Assembly: GCF_030272705.1 (NCBI RefSeq)
Contig: NZ_JARFYM010000010.1
Span: forward strand, 248,001-312,000
Source: Rhizobium mayense
GTDB taxonomy: Bacteria; Pseudomonadota; Alphaproteobacteria; Rhizobiales; Rhizobiaceae
DNA: 64,000 nucleotides
Direction of reading: 5' to 3'
A program made the position numbers and the translations under genes. A model generated the notes under the pieces. The model worked only from the letters and a program-made list of their open reading frames with translations, did not search any database and was not told the origin of the DNA. This document shows, in pieces, positions 45,331-53,375 of the stretch (position 1 is the first letter of the stretch; each line of letters begins with the position of its first letter).

Positions 45331-46698
45331 ATGAATGCGATAATATCCGCAACCCCGGCCGCAGACGCCACCGTGAGCGTGGCGGCGAGCCACCGAGAGA
45401 AAAAACGCGTCGTCGTTGTTGGCGGCGGCTTTGCCGGCATCGCCGCAACGAGGGCACTGCGCCACGCCGGTGTCGAGGTTGTCCTCATCGACCGGCGCAA
45501 TCACCACATATTCCAGCCCCTCCTATACCAGGTGGCGACGGCAGTGCTCGCGCCGGCGGAAATCGCGGCCCCCATCCGGCAGCTCGAGGTGAGCCAAAAG
45601 AATCTGAGCGTCCTTCTGGCAGACGTCACCGCCGTCGATGTCGCGTCCCGCACGATCGAGGCTCGTTCTCCCGGCGCCGGAGCGCAGAAGATCGCTTACG
45701 ACTATCTTGTGGTCGCCGCAGGCGCACGCCCTAGCTATTTCGGGCATGACGAATTCGCACAGCATGCGCCAGGTCTTAAAAATCTCAGCGACGCGGAGAC
45801 CATCCGCGCCAAGATCCTCGGTGCCTTCGAACTTGCCGCAACGACCGAGGACGAAGGCGAACGCGCACGACTTCTGACCTTCGTGCTCGTCGGTGCGGGA
45901 CCATCCGGCGTGGAACTGGCGGCGTCGCTGGCACACATGGTCAAGGTTACCCTGCGCGGCAACTTCCGTCGTATCGATCCGGCACGGGCACGCATCGTCC
46001 TCCTCGATGCCGGCAACCGCGTTCTCCCGACTTTCGCCGAGACGCTATCCGCCAGTGTGACCCGACGGCTGACGAGACTTGGCGTCACGGTCATGACGGG
46101 AATGAAGGTCGAGGCAGTCGACGCCAACGGTGTGGTCGCGGGCGGAACCCGGATCCCGAGCGCCAACGTACTCTGGACCGCCGGGGTTGCGGCATCGCCG
46201 ATCGCCAAGATGCTCGGGACCCCGACAGACCGCGCTGGACGCGCGCTCGTCGATCCCTTCCTGAATGCCGTGGATGCGCCCGATGTTTTCGTCGTGGGCG
46301 ATGCGGCTGCGGTCATGCAAGGCGGGCATCCTGTGCCCGGCGTGGCGCAGGCGGCGATCCAGGAGGGCCACTATGTCGGAAACCTGATCGCAAGCAAGCT
46401 GCAGGGACGAAACGTGAAGCGGCCATTCCGCTATTTCGACAAGGGGAATATGGCAGTCGTCGGCAAAAATTACGCCGTCCTGGAACGGGGCGGGTTGCGC
46501 ACTGGCGGGTTTCTGACCTTTCTGATCTGGGCCTTCGTCCACATCCTTTCTCTGCCGCAACTGCAAAATCGCCTCCGTGTGCAGCGGCAATGGTTCTGGT
46601 CCTATCTGACCGGCCAACGCGCGTCCCGGCTGATCCCCGAGACCCCAATGCATGAGACACCGGGGCCGGCTGCCGGCGGAAGGCCGCTTGATCCATGA
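45331..46698 (+). CDS. ndh: Type II NADH:quinone oxidoreductase (NDH-2)
   Basis: A 455-residue FAD protein: VVVVGGGFAGIAATRALRHA (FAD site, about 27-46), NHHIFQPLLYQVATAVLAPA (typical NDH-2), FVLVGAGPSGVELAASLAHM (NADH site, about 183-202), the second FAD contact VFVVGDAAAV, and VAQAAIQEGHYVGNLI. The C-terminal amphipathic region (FLIWAFVHILSLPQLQNRLR) anchors it to the membrane. It would pass electrons from NADH to quinone without proton pumping. It overlaps the small membrane protein gene by four bases and lies in line with cydAB. A paralog starts at 63134. Confidence 0.9.
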   Translation: MNAIISATPAADATVSVAASHREKKRVVVVGGGFAGIAATRALRHAGVEVVLIDRRNHHIFQPLLYQVATAVLAPAEIAAPIRQLEVSQKNLSVLLADVTAVDVASRTIEARSPGAGAQKIAYDYLVVAAGARPSYFGHDEFAQHAPGLKNLSDAETIRAKILGAFELAATTEDEGERARLLTFVLVGAGPSGVELAASLAHMVKVTLRGNFRRIDPARARIVLLDAGNRVLPTFAETLSASVTRRLTRLGVTVMTGMKVEAVDANGVVAGGTRIPSANVLWTAGVAASPIAKMLGTPTDRAGRALVDPFLNAVDAPDVFVVGDAAAVMQGGHPVPGVAQAAIQEGHYVGNLIASKLQGRNVKRPFRYFDKGNMAVVGKNYAVLERGGLRTGGFLTFLIWAFVHILSLPQLQNRLRVQRQWFWSYLTGQRASRLIPETPMHETPGPAAGGRPLDP

Positions 46699-47165
46699 AC
46701 CCCTCCTATCTCCCGGCGCTCGCCGCATTAGCGGGATCTGTCATCGGCGGGCTGACGTCCTTTGCGTCGGCCTGGCTGACGCAACAGCGGCAGAGCCGCG
46801 CCGCGCAGATCTCGGGGGAAAAGATGAGGCGACAGAAACTCTACAAGCAGTTCATCGACGAGGCCTCGAAGCTCTACGCCGATGCCCTGGTTAACAATCA
46901 GGCGGAAGTCTCCGCACTGGTCAGCATCTATGCGCTGACCGGGCGCATGCGTGTCATCTCGAGCGCCTCGGTAATCGAGAAAGCCGAGGCGGTCGTTCGC
47001 CTGATCATCGATACCTATTTCGCGCCGAACAAGACGTTTTCCGAAATCCGCGAGCTGATGAACGGCCAGGCCATGAATCCGTTGCGCGCCTTCAGCGAGG
47101 AATGCCGGGCCGAACTGCAGACGCTCGGCGGCCGCAGCGCTCTGGGCAAGGCTGGCCGTGCGTAG
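46695..47165 (+). CDS. Small membrane-anchored protein, paralog A
   Basis: A 156-residue protein: an N-terminal membrane helix (LPALAALAGSVIGGLTSFAS), then a charged helical domain with KLYKQFIDEASKLYADALVN, then YALTGRMRVISSASVIEKAE and TYFAPNKTFSEIRELM. The protein at 55701-56150 follows the same pattern along its length. I do not know a named family. The layout suggests one anchor and a cytoplasmic helical bundle. It lies between NDH-2 and cydAB, which suggests a link with respiratory membrane complexes. Confidence 0.75.
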   Translation: MNPSYLPALAALAGSVIGGLTSFASAWLTQQRQSRAAQISGEKMRRQKLYKQFIDEASKLYADALVNNQAEVSALVSIYALTGRMRVISSASVIEKAEAVVRLIIDTYFAPNKTFSEIRELMNGQAMNPLRAFSEECRAELQTLGGRSALGKAGRA

Positions 47166-47257
47166 CTCAATACTCCGCTTGCATAAGATTGGCGCAGGAA
47201 GCCTGCGAAAGTGGATGCTTGCCTATCGAGTATCCAAGCTTGCAGGCGGTTTTCAAC

Positions 47258-47290
47258 GATTTGGCGCGATTTGCCGGCGTTTACTCACCC
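47258..47290 (+). promoter_or_regulatory. Conserved promoter element, copy 2
   Basis: GATTTGGCGCGATTTGCCGG followed by CGTTTACTCACCCG, about 110-140 bases before cydA, matching the element at 41614. Shared core: ATTTGGCGsGATTTGCsGGC then TTTACTCAC. Confidence 0.5.
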
Positions 47291-47396
47291 GTCCGAGCCA
47301 CCGCAGCTACTGTCGAGCTACCGAGGTGCGATGAAGGCGGCTTTGAGTCTCCTCGGATCCCTCTCCTACAGATTCCTGAAACAAAAGAGGTCAGCG

Positions 47397-48794
47397 ATGC
47401 ATTTCGATCCCATTCTCCTATCGCGGGTCCAATTCGCCTGGGTGATCGCCTGGCACATCCTGTTGCCAGCATTCACAGTCGGCACGGCATCCTTCATCGC
47501 CGTCTGCGAGGCTCTGGCCCTTGCGACCGGGCGCGAGGTCTACGTCCGCATCTCGACATTCTGGACCAAGCTCTTCGCTATCGCATTCGGCATGGGGGTC
47601 GTGAGCGGCCTCGTCATGCCGTTCCAGTTCGGCACCAACTGGAGCCGCTACGCCTCGGCAACTGCCAACGTCCTCTCGCCGCTTTTTGCTTATGAGGGGT
47701 TGACGGCTTTCTTCCTGGAAGCCGGTTTCCTCGGTGTCCTTCTGTTTGGCCGCACGCGGGTTCCACGCTGGGCGCATTTCATCGCGGCCCTCATGGTGGC
47801 GATCGGAACCTTGTTTTCGACGTTCTGGATCTTGTCCGCCAACAGCTGGATGCAGACGCCGGCCGGCTACGAGATCATCAACGATCAGTTTTTTCCGAAA
47901 GACTGGCTCGAAGTGATTTTCAATCCGTCGTTTCCTTATCGACTGGCGCACACGGCGATCGCATTCTTCACGACAACTGGGTTCGTTGTTCTCGGGGTCG
48001 GCGCATATCTGTTGAGGGCTGACCGATCCCCACAAGAAGCGCGTATCATGATGTCGATGGCGCTGTGGTCCCTAACCGTATTGGTGCCGTTGCAGATGGT
48101 GATCGGCGATATGCACGGCCTCAACACCCGCGAATATCAGCCTGCAAAGCTCGCGGCGATTGAAGCTCGATGGGAAACCGGCAATGCGGTGCCACTGACG
48201 CTCTTTGCAATTCCGGACGACAAGGCCGAACGGAACAGGTTCGCGATCGAAATTCCGGTGCTCGGAAGCCTGATCCTGACTCACGACATCCACGGCGAGG
48301 TGAAGGGCCTGAAGGACTTTCCCGCGGATCAACGTCCGCCTGTCGCGATCCCGTTCTTTGCCTTCCGCGCAATGGTTGGATGCGCAGTCGTGATGCTTGC
48401 GCTCGTCGTCCTGGGCGGCTGGTTGCGCTGGCGCGGGCGTCTCTATGAAACGCGATGGTACTTGCTGGCATGCCAGTGTGCAGTTCCTCTCGGGTTTATC
48501 GCAGTCATCGCCGGGTGGTTTGTGACCGAGGTCGGTCGACAGCCATGGACGGTCTACGGTCTCTTGCGCACGACTGCCTCGGTGACCCCGTCTCTGACGG
48601 GCTCGGAAGTTACGCTGTCGCTCTTGGCTTACATCTCGGTTTACCTGCTGATCTATCCCGCAGGCCTCATCCTGCTGTTTCGGCTGGTTCGCACAGGCCC
48701 GCTTGCGACCAGCGAAGCGGCTCCAGCAACTGAGCTCAGTCCTGCGGCGCCAGTCCCCGCCCGCGCAATCAACATCGTGAAAGGAGAGATGTAA
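47397..48794 (+). CDS. cydA: Cytochrome bd-type (cyanide-insensitive) ubiquinol oxidase subunit I
   Basis: A 465-residue polytopic protein: LLSRVQFAWVIAWHILLPAF with the heme-ligand His, the GMGVVSGLVMPFQFGTNWSR region, NSWMQTPAG, the quinol-loop start PLQMVIGDMHGLNTREYQP and the GWFVTEVGRQPWTVYGLLRT motif. The short quinol loop fits the CIO/CioA type. It reduces oxygen to water with quinol and does not pump protons. The start at MHFDPILLSR has AGAGGT upstream; 62 upstream residues in frame are excluded. Its stop shares one base with the cydB start (TAATG). Confidence 0.93.
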   Translation: MHFDPILLSRVQFAWVIAWHILLPAFTVGTASFIAVCEALALATGREVYVRISTFWTKLFAIAFGMGVVSGLVMPFQFGTNWSRYASATANVLSPLFAYEGLTAFFLEAGFLGVLLFGRTRVPRWAHFIAALMVAIGTLFSTFWILSANSWMQTPAGYEIINDQFFPKDWLEVIFNPSFPYRLAHTAIAFFTTTGFVVLGVGAYLLRADRSPQEARIMMSMALWSLTVLVPLQMVIGDMHGLNTREYQPAKLAAIEARWETGNAVPLTLFAIPDDKAERNRFAIEIPVLGSLILTHDIHGEVKGLKDFPADQRPPVAIPFFAFRAMVGCAVVMLALVVLGGWLRWRGRLYETRWYLLACQCAVPLGFIAVIAGWFVTEVGRQPWTVYGLLRTTASVTPSLTGSEVTLSLLAYISVYLLIYPAGLILLFRLVRTGPLATSEAAPATELSPAAPVPARAINIVKGEM

Positions 48795-49804
48795 TGACCC
48801 AGGTGCTCGACTTGGTCCCGATCTGGACGCTGATCCTGGGACTGGCCGTATTCGTCTACGTGCTGCTCGACGGCTTCGATCTCGGCGTCGGCATGCTTTA
48901 CGGCTTCGCGGCCGACAAACGGTCCCGCAACGCCATCATGAACTCGATCGCGCCAGTCTGGGATGGCAACGAGACATGGCTCGTGCTGGGCGGCCTTGGC
49001 CTTCTCGCGGCCTTCCCCACTGCCTTCGCCGTGATCATTCCGGCGGTGTATTTCCCCATCCTGGTGATGTTGCTTGCGCTGGTGTTTCGCGGCGTCGCAT
49101 TCGAGTTTCGGTCTCACGAGGCTGAAGACAAAGGGTTCTGGGATCGCGCGTTCTCCTTCGGATCCGCCATCGCCACGTTCGCCCAAGGCGTCGTGCTTGG
49201 GACGATGGTGCAGGGCTTCCCGGTCCGCGACGGCCAATTCGCGGGAACCTCCCTCACCTTTCTCACGCCCTTTTCCATTTTGACGGGCGTCGGCTTGATG
49301 TTCGGCTACGGCCTTCTCGGCGCCGGTTGGCTCATTCTGAAAACCGAGGGTACCATTCAGGCCGCCGCGCGTCGCCAAGGCCGCATCTGCCTCTCCGGTG
49401 TCGTCGCCGCGATCGCGACCGTGAGCATCTGGACACCCATCATGAGTTCTGCTGTGGCGGCGCGTTGGTTTACCTGGCCCAACATCGCACTGTTCGCGCC
49501 GATACCCGTACTGTCCGGCGTGATTGCGCTCGGGACATGGCGATTACTGGGCAGCAAGGCCGAAACGGCGCCGTTCTTTGGCGCTATCGGCCTCTTCGTG
49601 CTGGCGTATGCCGGCATCGCGGTCAGCCTCTATCCAATGATCGTGCCCTATCAGCTGATACTGTGGCAGGCCGCGTCCTCGCCGCGCACCCAAGCTTTCC
49701 TTCTGGTGGGAACGTTGTTTCTACTCCCTGTCATCCTAACCTATTCCGGCTGGTCGTACTGGGTGTTTCGCGGAAAGGTCAGGGCTGAAGTGGGATATGA
49801 GTGA
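48794..49804 (+). CDS. cydB: Cytochrome bd-type ubiquinol oxidase subunit II
   Basis: A 336-residue membrane protein with the CydB opening VYVLLDGFDLGVGMLYGFAA and NSIAPVWDGNETWLVLGGLG then LLAAFPTAFA. It pairs with CydA to form the oxidase. No small CydX-like ORF was seen after it, as is usual for the Cio type. It is the last gene of the block; decayed sequence follows. Confidence 0.93.
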   Translation: MTQVLDLVPIWTLILGLAVFVYVLLDGFDLGVGMLYGFAADKRSRNAIMNSIAPVWDGNETWLVLGGLGLLAAFPTAFAVIIPAVYFPILVMLLALVFRGVAFEFRSHEAEDKGFWDRAFSFGSAIATFAQGVVLGTMVQGFPVRDGQFAGTSLTFLTPFSILTGVGLMFGYGLLGAGWLILKTEGTIQAAARRQGRICLSGVVAAIATVSIWTPIMSSAVAARWFTWPNIALFAPIPVLSGVIALGTWRLLGSKAETAPFFGAIGLFVLAYAGIAVSLYPMIVPYQLILWQAASSPRTQAFLLVGTLFLLPVILTYSGWSYWVFRGKVRAEVGYE

Positions 49805-49883
49805 GCTCTTGAAAACAACCGGACGGCAGCCGTCGGTGATCGCCATCTCCTGTTATTGGGAGATCTGACGAGGCATAGATTTT

Positions 49884-49979
49884 GTGCGGGTTGAGTCCGG
49901 CAAAAGACTTGCCGCGCTCGGGGGTACCATGCCCGATGCAGAGGCTGCTCCTCACCGAAGGAGCAAAGCGGTCAAATGA
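49884..49979 (+). pseudogene. VapB antitoxin C-terminal remnant
   Basis: Codes VRVESGKRLAALGGTMPDAE and AAPHRRSKAVK with a stop overlapping the VapC ATG. R-L-A-x-L-G-G-T-M-P-D-x-E-x-x-P-R-R-R-S is the C-terminal toxin-binding tail of VapB antitoxins. An in-frame stop lies just upstream and the DNA-binding half is missing. Confidence 0.65.
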
Positions 49980-50041
49980 TACTGGTGGATACCTCCATCT
50001 GGATTGATCATTTCCGGCATGGAGACGCAGAATTATTGGGC
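49976..50041 (+). pseudogene. VapC toxin N-terminal remnant (PIN domain)
   Basis: Starts MILVDTSIWIDHFRHGDAEL, the beginning of a VapC PIN domain with its first catalytic Asp. The following residues leave the family at about residue 22, and the frame continues as unrelated basic sequence, so the toxin is truncated and cannot fold. It overlaps the VapB remnant by ATGA as in intact loci. Confidence 0.7.
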
Positions 50042-50257
50042 CAGGATCACGGCGCGCCTGATAAGAAAGCATCCACTAGTTGCTGCCGAACTATTCCTTT
50101 CCGGCGCCGGCCGCGCTGTCGAGGTCGGATGGCAGGAGCTCGTGAAACAATTCAAAGGCCGGAGCCGTCGAAGGAAAAAAGTTTCGCACCCGGTCCCACT
50201 TATTCCTTTGCAGAGAGAACCTTGAGAAGCTGCCGCAAGCCCGCTCTGTCGCAGACA

Positions 50258-50437
50258 TCCCACTCGACTGACAATTCCTAATTTAGGGGTCTCGGTCGTC
50301 AATCGACGAATTTGGAGAGACAGGCCTTTCTGGAGCAGCTTGCGGTCGACGGTATCGAAGTAGGTCGGGGACCGGGCGAATTCTTGCAGTTGTCTGAGCC
50401 GCGCAGGCGCCCCTCCTTCCCGATTTGCATATGCCAA
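50258..50437 (-). pseudogene. CYTH domain (triphosphate tunnel enzyme) fragment
   Basis: On the - strand one frame reads GGAPARLRQLQEFARSPTYF, then DTVDRKLLQKGLSLQIRRL. Y-(F/Y)-D-T-x-D-x-x-L-x-x-x-G-x-x-L-(R/Q)-(V/I)-R-R is the first half of CYTH proteins. The upstream strand with E-x-E-x-K and the rest of the domain are missing or out of frame. A remnant, not a working enzyme. Confidence 0.55.
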
Positions 50438-50717
50438 GGGAGATCAATCCCGGCGAGGCTCGCTTACACCGGATAGCTCAATCCAGCTTAACAAGCCGGG
50501 CTATTCCTTTTTGATTGAGGAAGGCTATGCGAGGACGCGCAAGGCGGGCAATTGGTCCGGGCCAGAGAGTGCGCCGATCCAGCCAAGTCTGGCAATCTGG
50601 GTTCTTTGATGTCCTGAACAGCGGGCGTCCTTTGTCTCAGCGAAACCGACGATAGCCCACGGTCACACGTTCAACTTGCCCGCTCCTCTGGCGGGCATTT
50701 GGAGCTTTCATTTGGGG
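50438..50717. other. Scar sequence with a hairpin terminator
   Basis: There is no gene. TGCCCGC / GCGGGCA at 50677-50697 with a 7-base loop and a following TTT is a likely terminator, 20 bases from the MarR gene's 3' end. The rest looks like decayed sequence continuous with the VapBC/CYTH remnants. Confidence 0.5.
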
Positions 50718-51191
50718 TCAGAACGATTGCTGTTTTCCGAGCCGCTCGGCGACGTCATCGGCCATCGAGCGTAAGACCTCTGCCTCGTTGATGCCGACCA
50801 AGCGATCGATTTCAGCCTGCGCCCGATCCCATCCGGGCCGGCCTGCGTCGACGCAGGCGAGACCCTTCTCGGTGACCGTCACGATCCTTGCGCGCCGGTC
50901 GGTCTTGCTGACCTCGATCGTGACGAAACCATCGCGCTCGAGGGGACGGAGATTGTGGCCGATCGTGGCCCGGTCCATTGCCAGCAGATCGGCAAGCTGC
51001 AGCATAGTCTTCGGGCCGCGATGTTTGAGGTACCCGAGAATTGAGTATTGGGTGATCTTCACGCCGCTTTCCGCAATGCAGACGTCGTATAGACGGGTCA
51101 TGCGGCGCGCGGCACGCCGAATCTTCGTGCAGTTGCACTGAGACGGAATATCAAAATCGCTGGCATCGCCATGATTGTCCACTTCAACCAT
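50718..51191 (-). CDS. MarR family transcriptional regulator
   Basis: A 157-residue protein with a winged helix: TQYSILGYLKHRGPKTMLQL then ADLLAMDRATIGHNLRPLER (recognition helix, about 52-90) and the wing VSKTDRRARIVTVTEKG. The N-terminal CNCTKIRRAARRMTRLYD carries two Cys that could sense oxidants, as in redox-type MarR proteins; this is inference. It lies in line with the flavin reductase and hydrolase genes and probably controls them. Confidence 0.88.
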   Translation of the reverse strand: MVEVDNHGDASDFDIPSQCNCTKIRRAARRMTRLYDVCIAESGVKITQYSILGYLKHRGPKTMLQLADLLAMDRATIGHNLRPLERDGFVTIEVSKTDRRARIVTVTEKGLACVDAGRPGWDRAQAEIDRLVGINEAEVLRSMADDVAERLGKQQSF

Positions 51192-51206
51192 TCGTCTTCC
51201 TTCCCG

Positions 51207-51272
51207 TCCGGTTGCAACCTACTTCTCGCCGTGGGATGGCGAGCGTCCTCGCCATCCCGGCTCGCAACCGGA
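51207..51272. repeat. Nested double inverted repeat
   Basis: An inner hairpin with an 11 bp perfect stem (GGGATGGCGAG / CTCGCCATCCC, loop CGTC) is enclosed by a second 9 bp stem (TCCGGTTGC / GCAACCGGA). It lies between the MarR gene start and the flavin reductase end, both on -. It has no T tract. It may be a terminator or RNA processing site separating the two genes. Confidence 0.6.
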
Positions 51273-51323
51273 GATAACACGCGCGACATTACCGAAGATA
51301 GCTCCGATCCCAGATCCATGCCG

Positions 51324-52040
51324 TCAGCCGCTGATGACACTTCCCGATGCCGACCAGTTCTTCTGGTCGACGGCGGACCAGTCCGTCGGCTTGCCGTCGA
51401 GGCGCGACATGCGGGTGCCCTCCCGCAGTCTTAGGATTTCCTGTTCCAGCGGGATCGAGAAGACGTTGTCGACAAGGGTATATTCCGCCGCCAGACGCCC
51501 GACCGGCGCAAGTGCCGCCGTATCGACACGGCCGCGGTCCAGATAAGCGTCGTCGCGAATATGGAACCGCAACACCTCTCCCCATATGACATGATCATTC
51601 ATCTCGCCGACGGGGATGATCCGATCCACCTTGCACTCCATGGCGACCGGCGCCAGCGCCACGCGGGGCGGGCGCACGGCGACGCTCGGTGCCTTCTCCA
51701 GGCCGACCATTTCGAACTCGTCGACATCCGGGGCATGCTCCGCGGCCGACTTATGCATCGCCTCCGCGAGCGGAAGCGTCGTCAGGTTGGCGACGAACTC
51801 GCCGGTGTCGCGAATGTTGATGAACGTGTCCTTGAGCGTAACGCCATCGGATTTCGGCTGCATGGTAATCGACAAGACCGGTGGTTTGCGGCCCACGACC
51901 GTGAAGAAGGAAAAGGGCGCGAGATTGGCAACGCCATCCACCGACATGGTGCTCAGCCATCCGATCGCGCGCGGCACTACGGTTGCCACCAGGAGCTTGT
52001 AGGCATGGATGGCATCGAGATCGTCTGCGTTGATGATCAT
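51324..52040 (-). CDS. Flavin reductase-like (FMN-binding split barrel) protein
   Basis: A 238-residue protein: YKLLVATVVPRAIGWLSTMS, VANLAPFSFFTVVGRKPPVL and FINIRDTGEFVANL show the flavin_reduct barrel, then a C-terminal segment VIWGEVLRFHIRDD. These proteins reduce FMN with NAD(P)H for a partner monooxygenase, or bind FMN themselves. The start MIINADDLDA at 52040 lies two bases after the upstream hydrolase stop; the 72 residues before it in frame are spurious. Confidence 0.85.
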   Translation of the reverse strand: MIINADDLDAIHAYKLLVATVVPRAIGWLSTMSVDGVANLAPFSFFTVVGRKPPVLSITMQPKSDGVTLKDTFINIRDTGEFVANLTTLPLAEAMHKSAAEHAPDVDEFEMVGLEKAPSVAVRPPRVALAPVAMECKVDRIIPVGEMNDHVIWGEVLRFHIRDDAYLDRGRVDTAALAPVGRLAAEYTLVDNVFSIPLEQEILRLREGTRMSRLDGKPTDWSAVDQKNWSASGSVISG

Positions 52041-52042
52041 TG

Positions 52043-53254
52043 TCACTTCCTCAGTTGTTCGGGAATGCTTTCGGCCGTTGCGAAATGGCCCGCGTCGATG
52101 ACGCCTTTCAGGTGCTGGCCGAGCTTGTACGAAAAGCCCAGCAACGCGCCCAGGGGGCGATGATGAATCGCGACATTGGCGATCTTTCCGGCCGCATTTC
52201 GACTGATTATGGTAATGCCCTTGTAGGCGACGCCGTCCAAGTCGTCGGCCTCCCATTGGAGATACTGCTGAGAACCGTCGTTGGCACTCTCCGTAAATTC
52301 CACACGCGCGTAGATCTTGCTCGCGGCCGCCTCCATGACGCGCTTGACGTTGTCGCGACCGACGACTGGTTTGACCAGGACGGCAGCCTCAAGCACAACG
52401 TCGTCGGCGAAGGCGTCGGCAAAGGTCGAGGCGGATTTCTGGGCAAAAGCGTTTTTCCAATCGGACGCCGCCCCCGATCGCCAGGCCAGTTGATCTATGA
52501 ATTCCACAATCAGATTGGCAACTTGACCGGCCGCTTCGAAATGCGCCCAATGACCGGCACCGTCCAGTGTTTTGACCGGCGGCCCCTTGAACCGCTTGGC
52601 AATGGCTGTCGCCATCTCCTGTGTCACCAGGGAATCGGCGCCGCCGCGAATAACTAGAGCCGGGCCATCAAAGTCGCTCCACGACGGTGCTTCGTTAACA
52701 CCACTGTTCCAGGCGTCAACGAGCTGGCGGACACTTGAGGCGCTAACGTCACGACCAAGCTCGGTCAGGATGTCGAGGTCTGCCGCCGTCATATTGGGCG
52801 CGAGCATCCGGCGCAGCTGACGCTGGGCATCCAGATCGCCGCCAAGCGCCTTGAATGGAGCGATCATCTCGTCAGGCGCGTGCACACCCTGCAGCGGCAC
52901 CGGCGTGATCAACACCATGCCAGTAACCTGCTTCGGTCGCGCCGCCGCCACCAATTCGGCAATCTGGGCTCCCATGCTTTGTGCAACGAGGACGACCGGG
53001 ACGGAGAGCGCATCGACGATCGCCCCGACATCATCGGCGTATCGCTGCAGGTCTATGCGTCCGGGGTCGGCAGTCAGCGCACCCATGCCCGGCAGGTCAA
53101 GCGTCACCTTTCGTGCGTCTTGGGCCTCGAGCCCACCGACAACGCGGTCCCAAATGCTCCCGGCGTCGAGGAACCCATGAATGAAGACGAATGCGCGGTT
53201 ACCGCTCCCGGAAACGTGGAAGGGAATCGTTTGTCTGCGATCCTGGTCTGTCAT
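52043..53254 (-). CDS. Alpha/beta hydrolase fused to a SnoaL/NTF2-like domain
   Basis: A 403-residue two-domain protein. Residues 1-260 are an alpha/beta hydrolase: FIHGFLDAGSIWD (oxyanion region), nucleophile in VAQSMGAQ (Ser about 95; the usual first Gly is Ala), acid in RGGADSLV and His in GAGHWAHFE. Residues about 275-390 (FAQKSASTFADAFADDVVLE and VKPVVGRDNVKRVMEAA) form an NTF2-like cone that normally binds small hydrophobic ligands. It is co-transcribed with the flavin reductase. Confidence 0.82.
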   Translation of the reverse strand: MTDQDRRQTIPFHVSGSGNRAFVFIHGFLDAGSIWDRVVGGLEAQDARKVTLDLPGMGALTADPGRIDLQRYADDVGAIVDALSVPVVLVAQSMGAQIAELVAAARPKQVTGMVLITPVPLQGVHAPDEMIAPFKALGGDLDAQRQLRRMLAPNMTAADLDILTELGRDVSASSVRQLVDAWNSGVNEAPSWSDFDGPALVIRGGADSLVTQEMATAIAKRFKGPPVKTLDGAGHWAHFEAAGQVANLIVEFIDQLAWRSGAASDWKNAFAQKSASTFADAFADDVVLEAAVLVKPVVGRDNVKRVMEAAASKIYARVEFTESANDGSQQYLQWEADDLDGVAYKGITIISRNAAGKIANVAIHHRPLGALLGFSYKLGQHLKGVIDAGHFATAESIPEQLRK

Positions 53255-53280
53255 GCCTAGTCCTCCTAACGAGACAACGA

Positions 53281-53320
53281 CGGAGAATATCCGTTGCCAA
53301 AATGACAGAACGGAGTATAA
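53281..53320. promoter_or_regulatory. Direct repeats CGGAG(A/T)ATA in the divergent promoter
   Basis: CGGAGAATAT at 53281 and CGGAGTATAA at 53311, 30 bases apart (about three helical turns), between the divergent hydrolase genes (starts at 53254 and 53376). They are candidate sites for the MarR regulator or another factor. Confidence 0.35.
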
Positions 53321-53375
53321 GTCTCATATGCCCCTATTTACAAGAGGCACTCACCACAATTCGTCGGAGGTGTTC

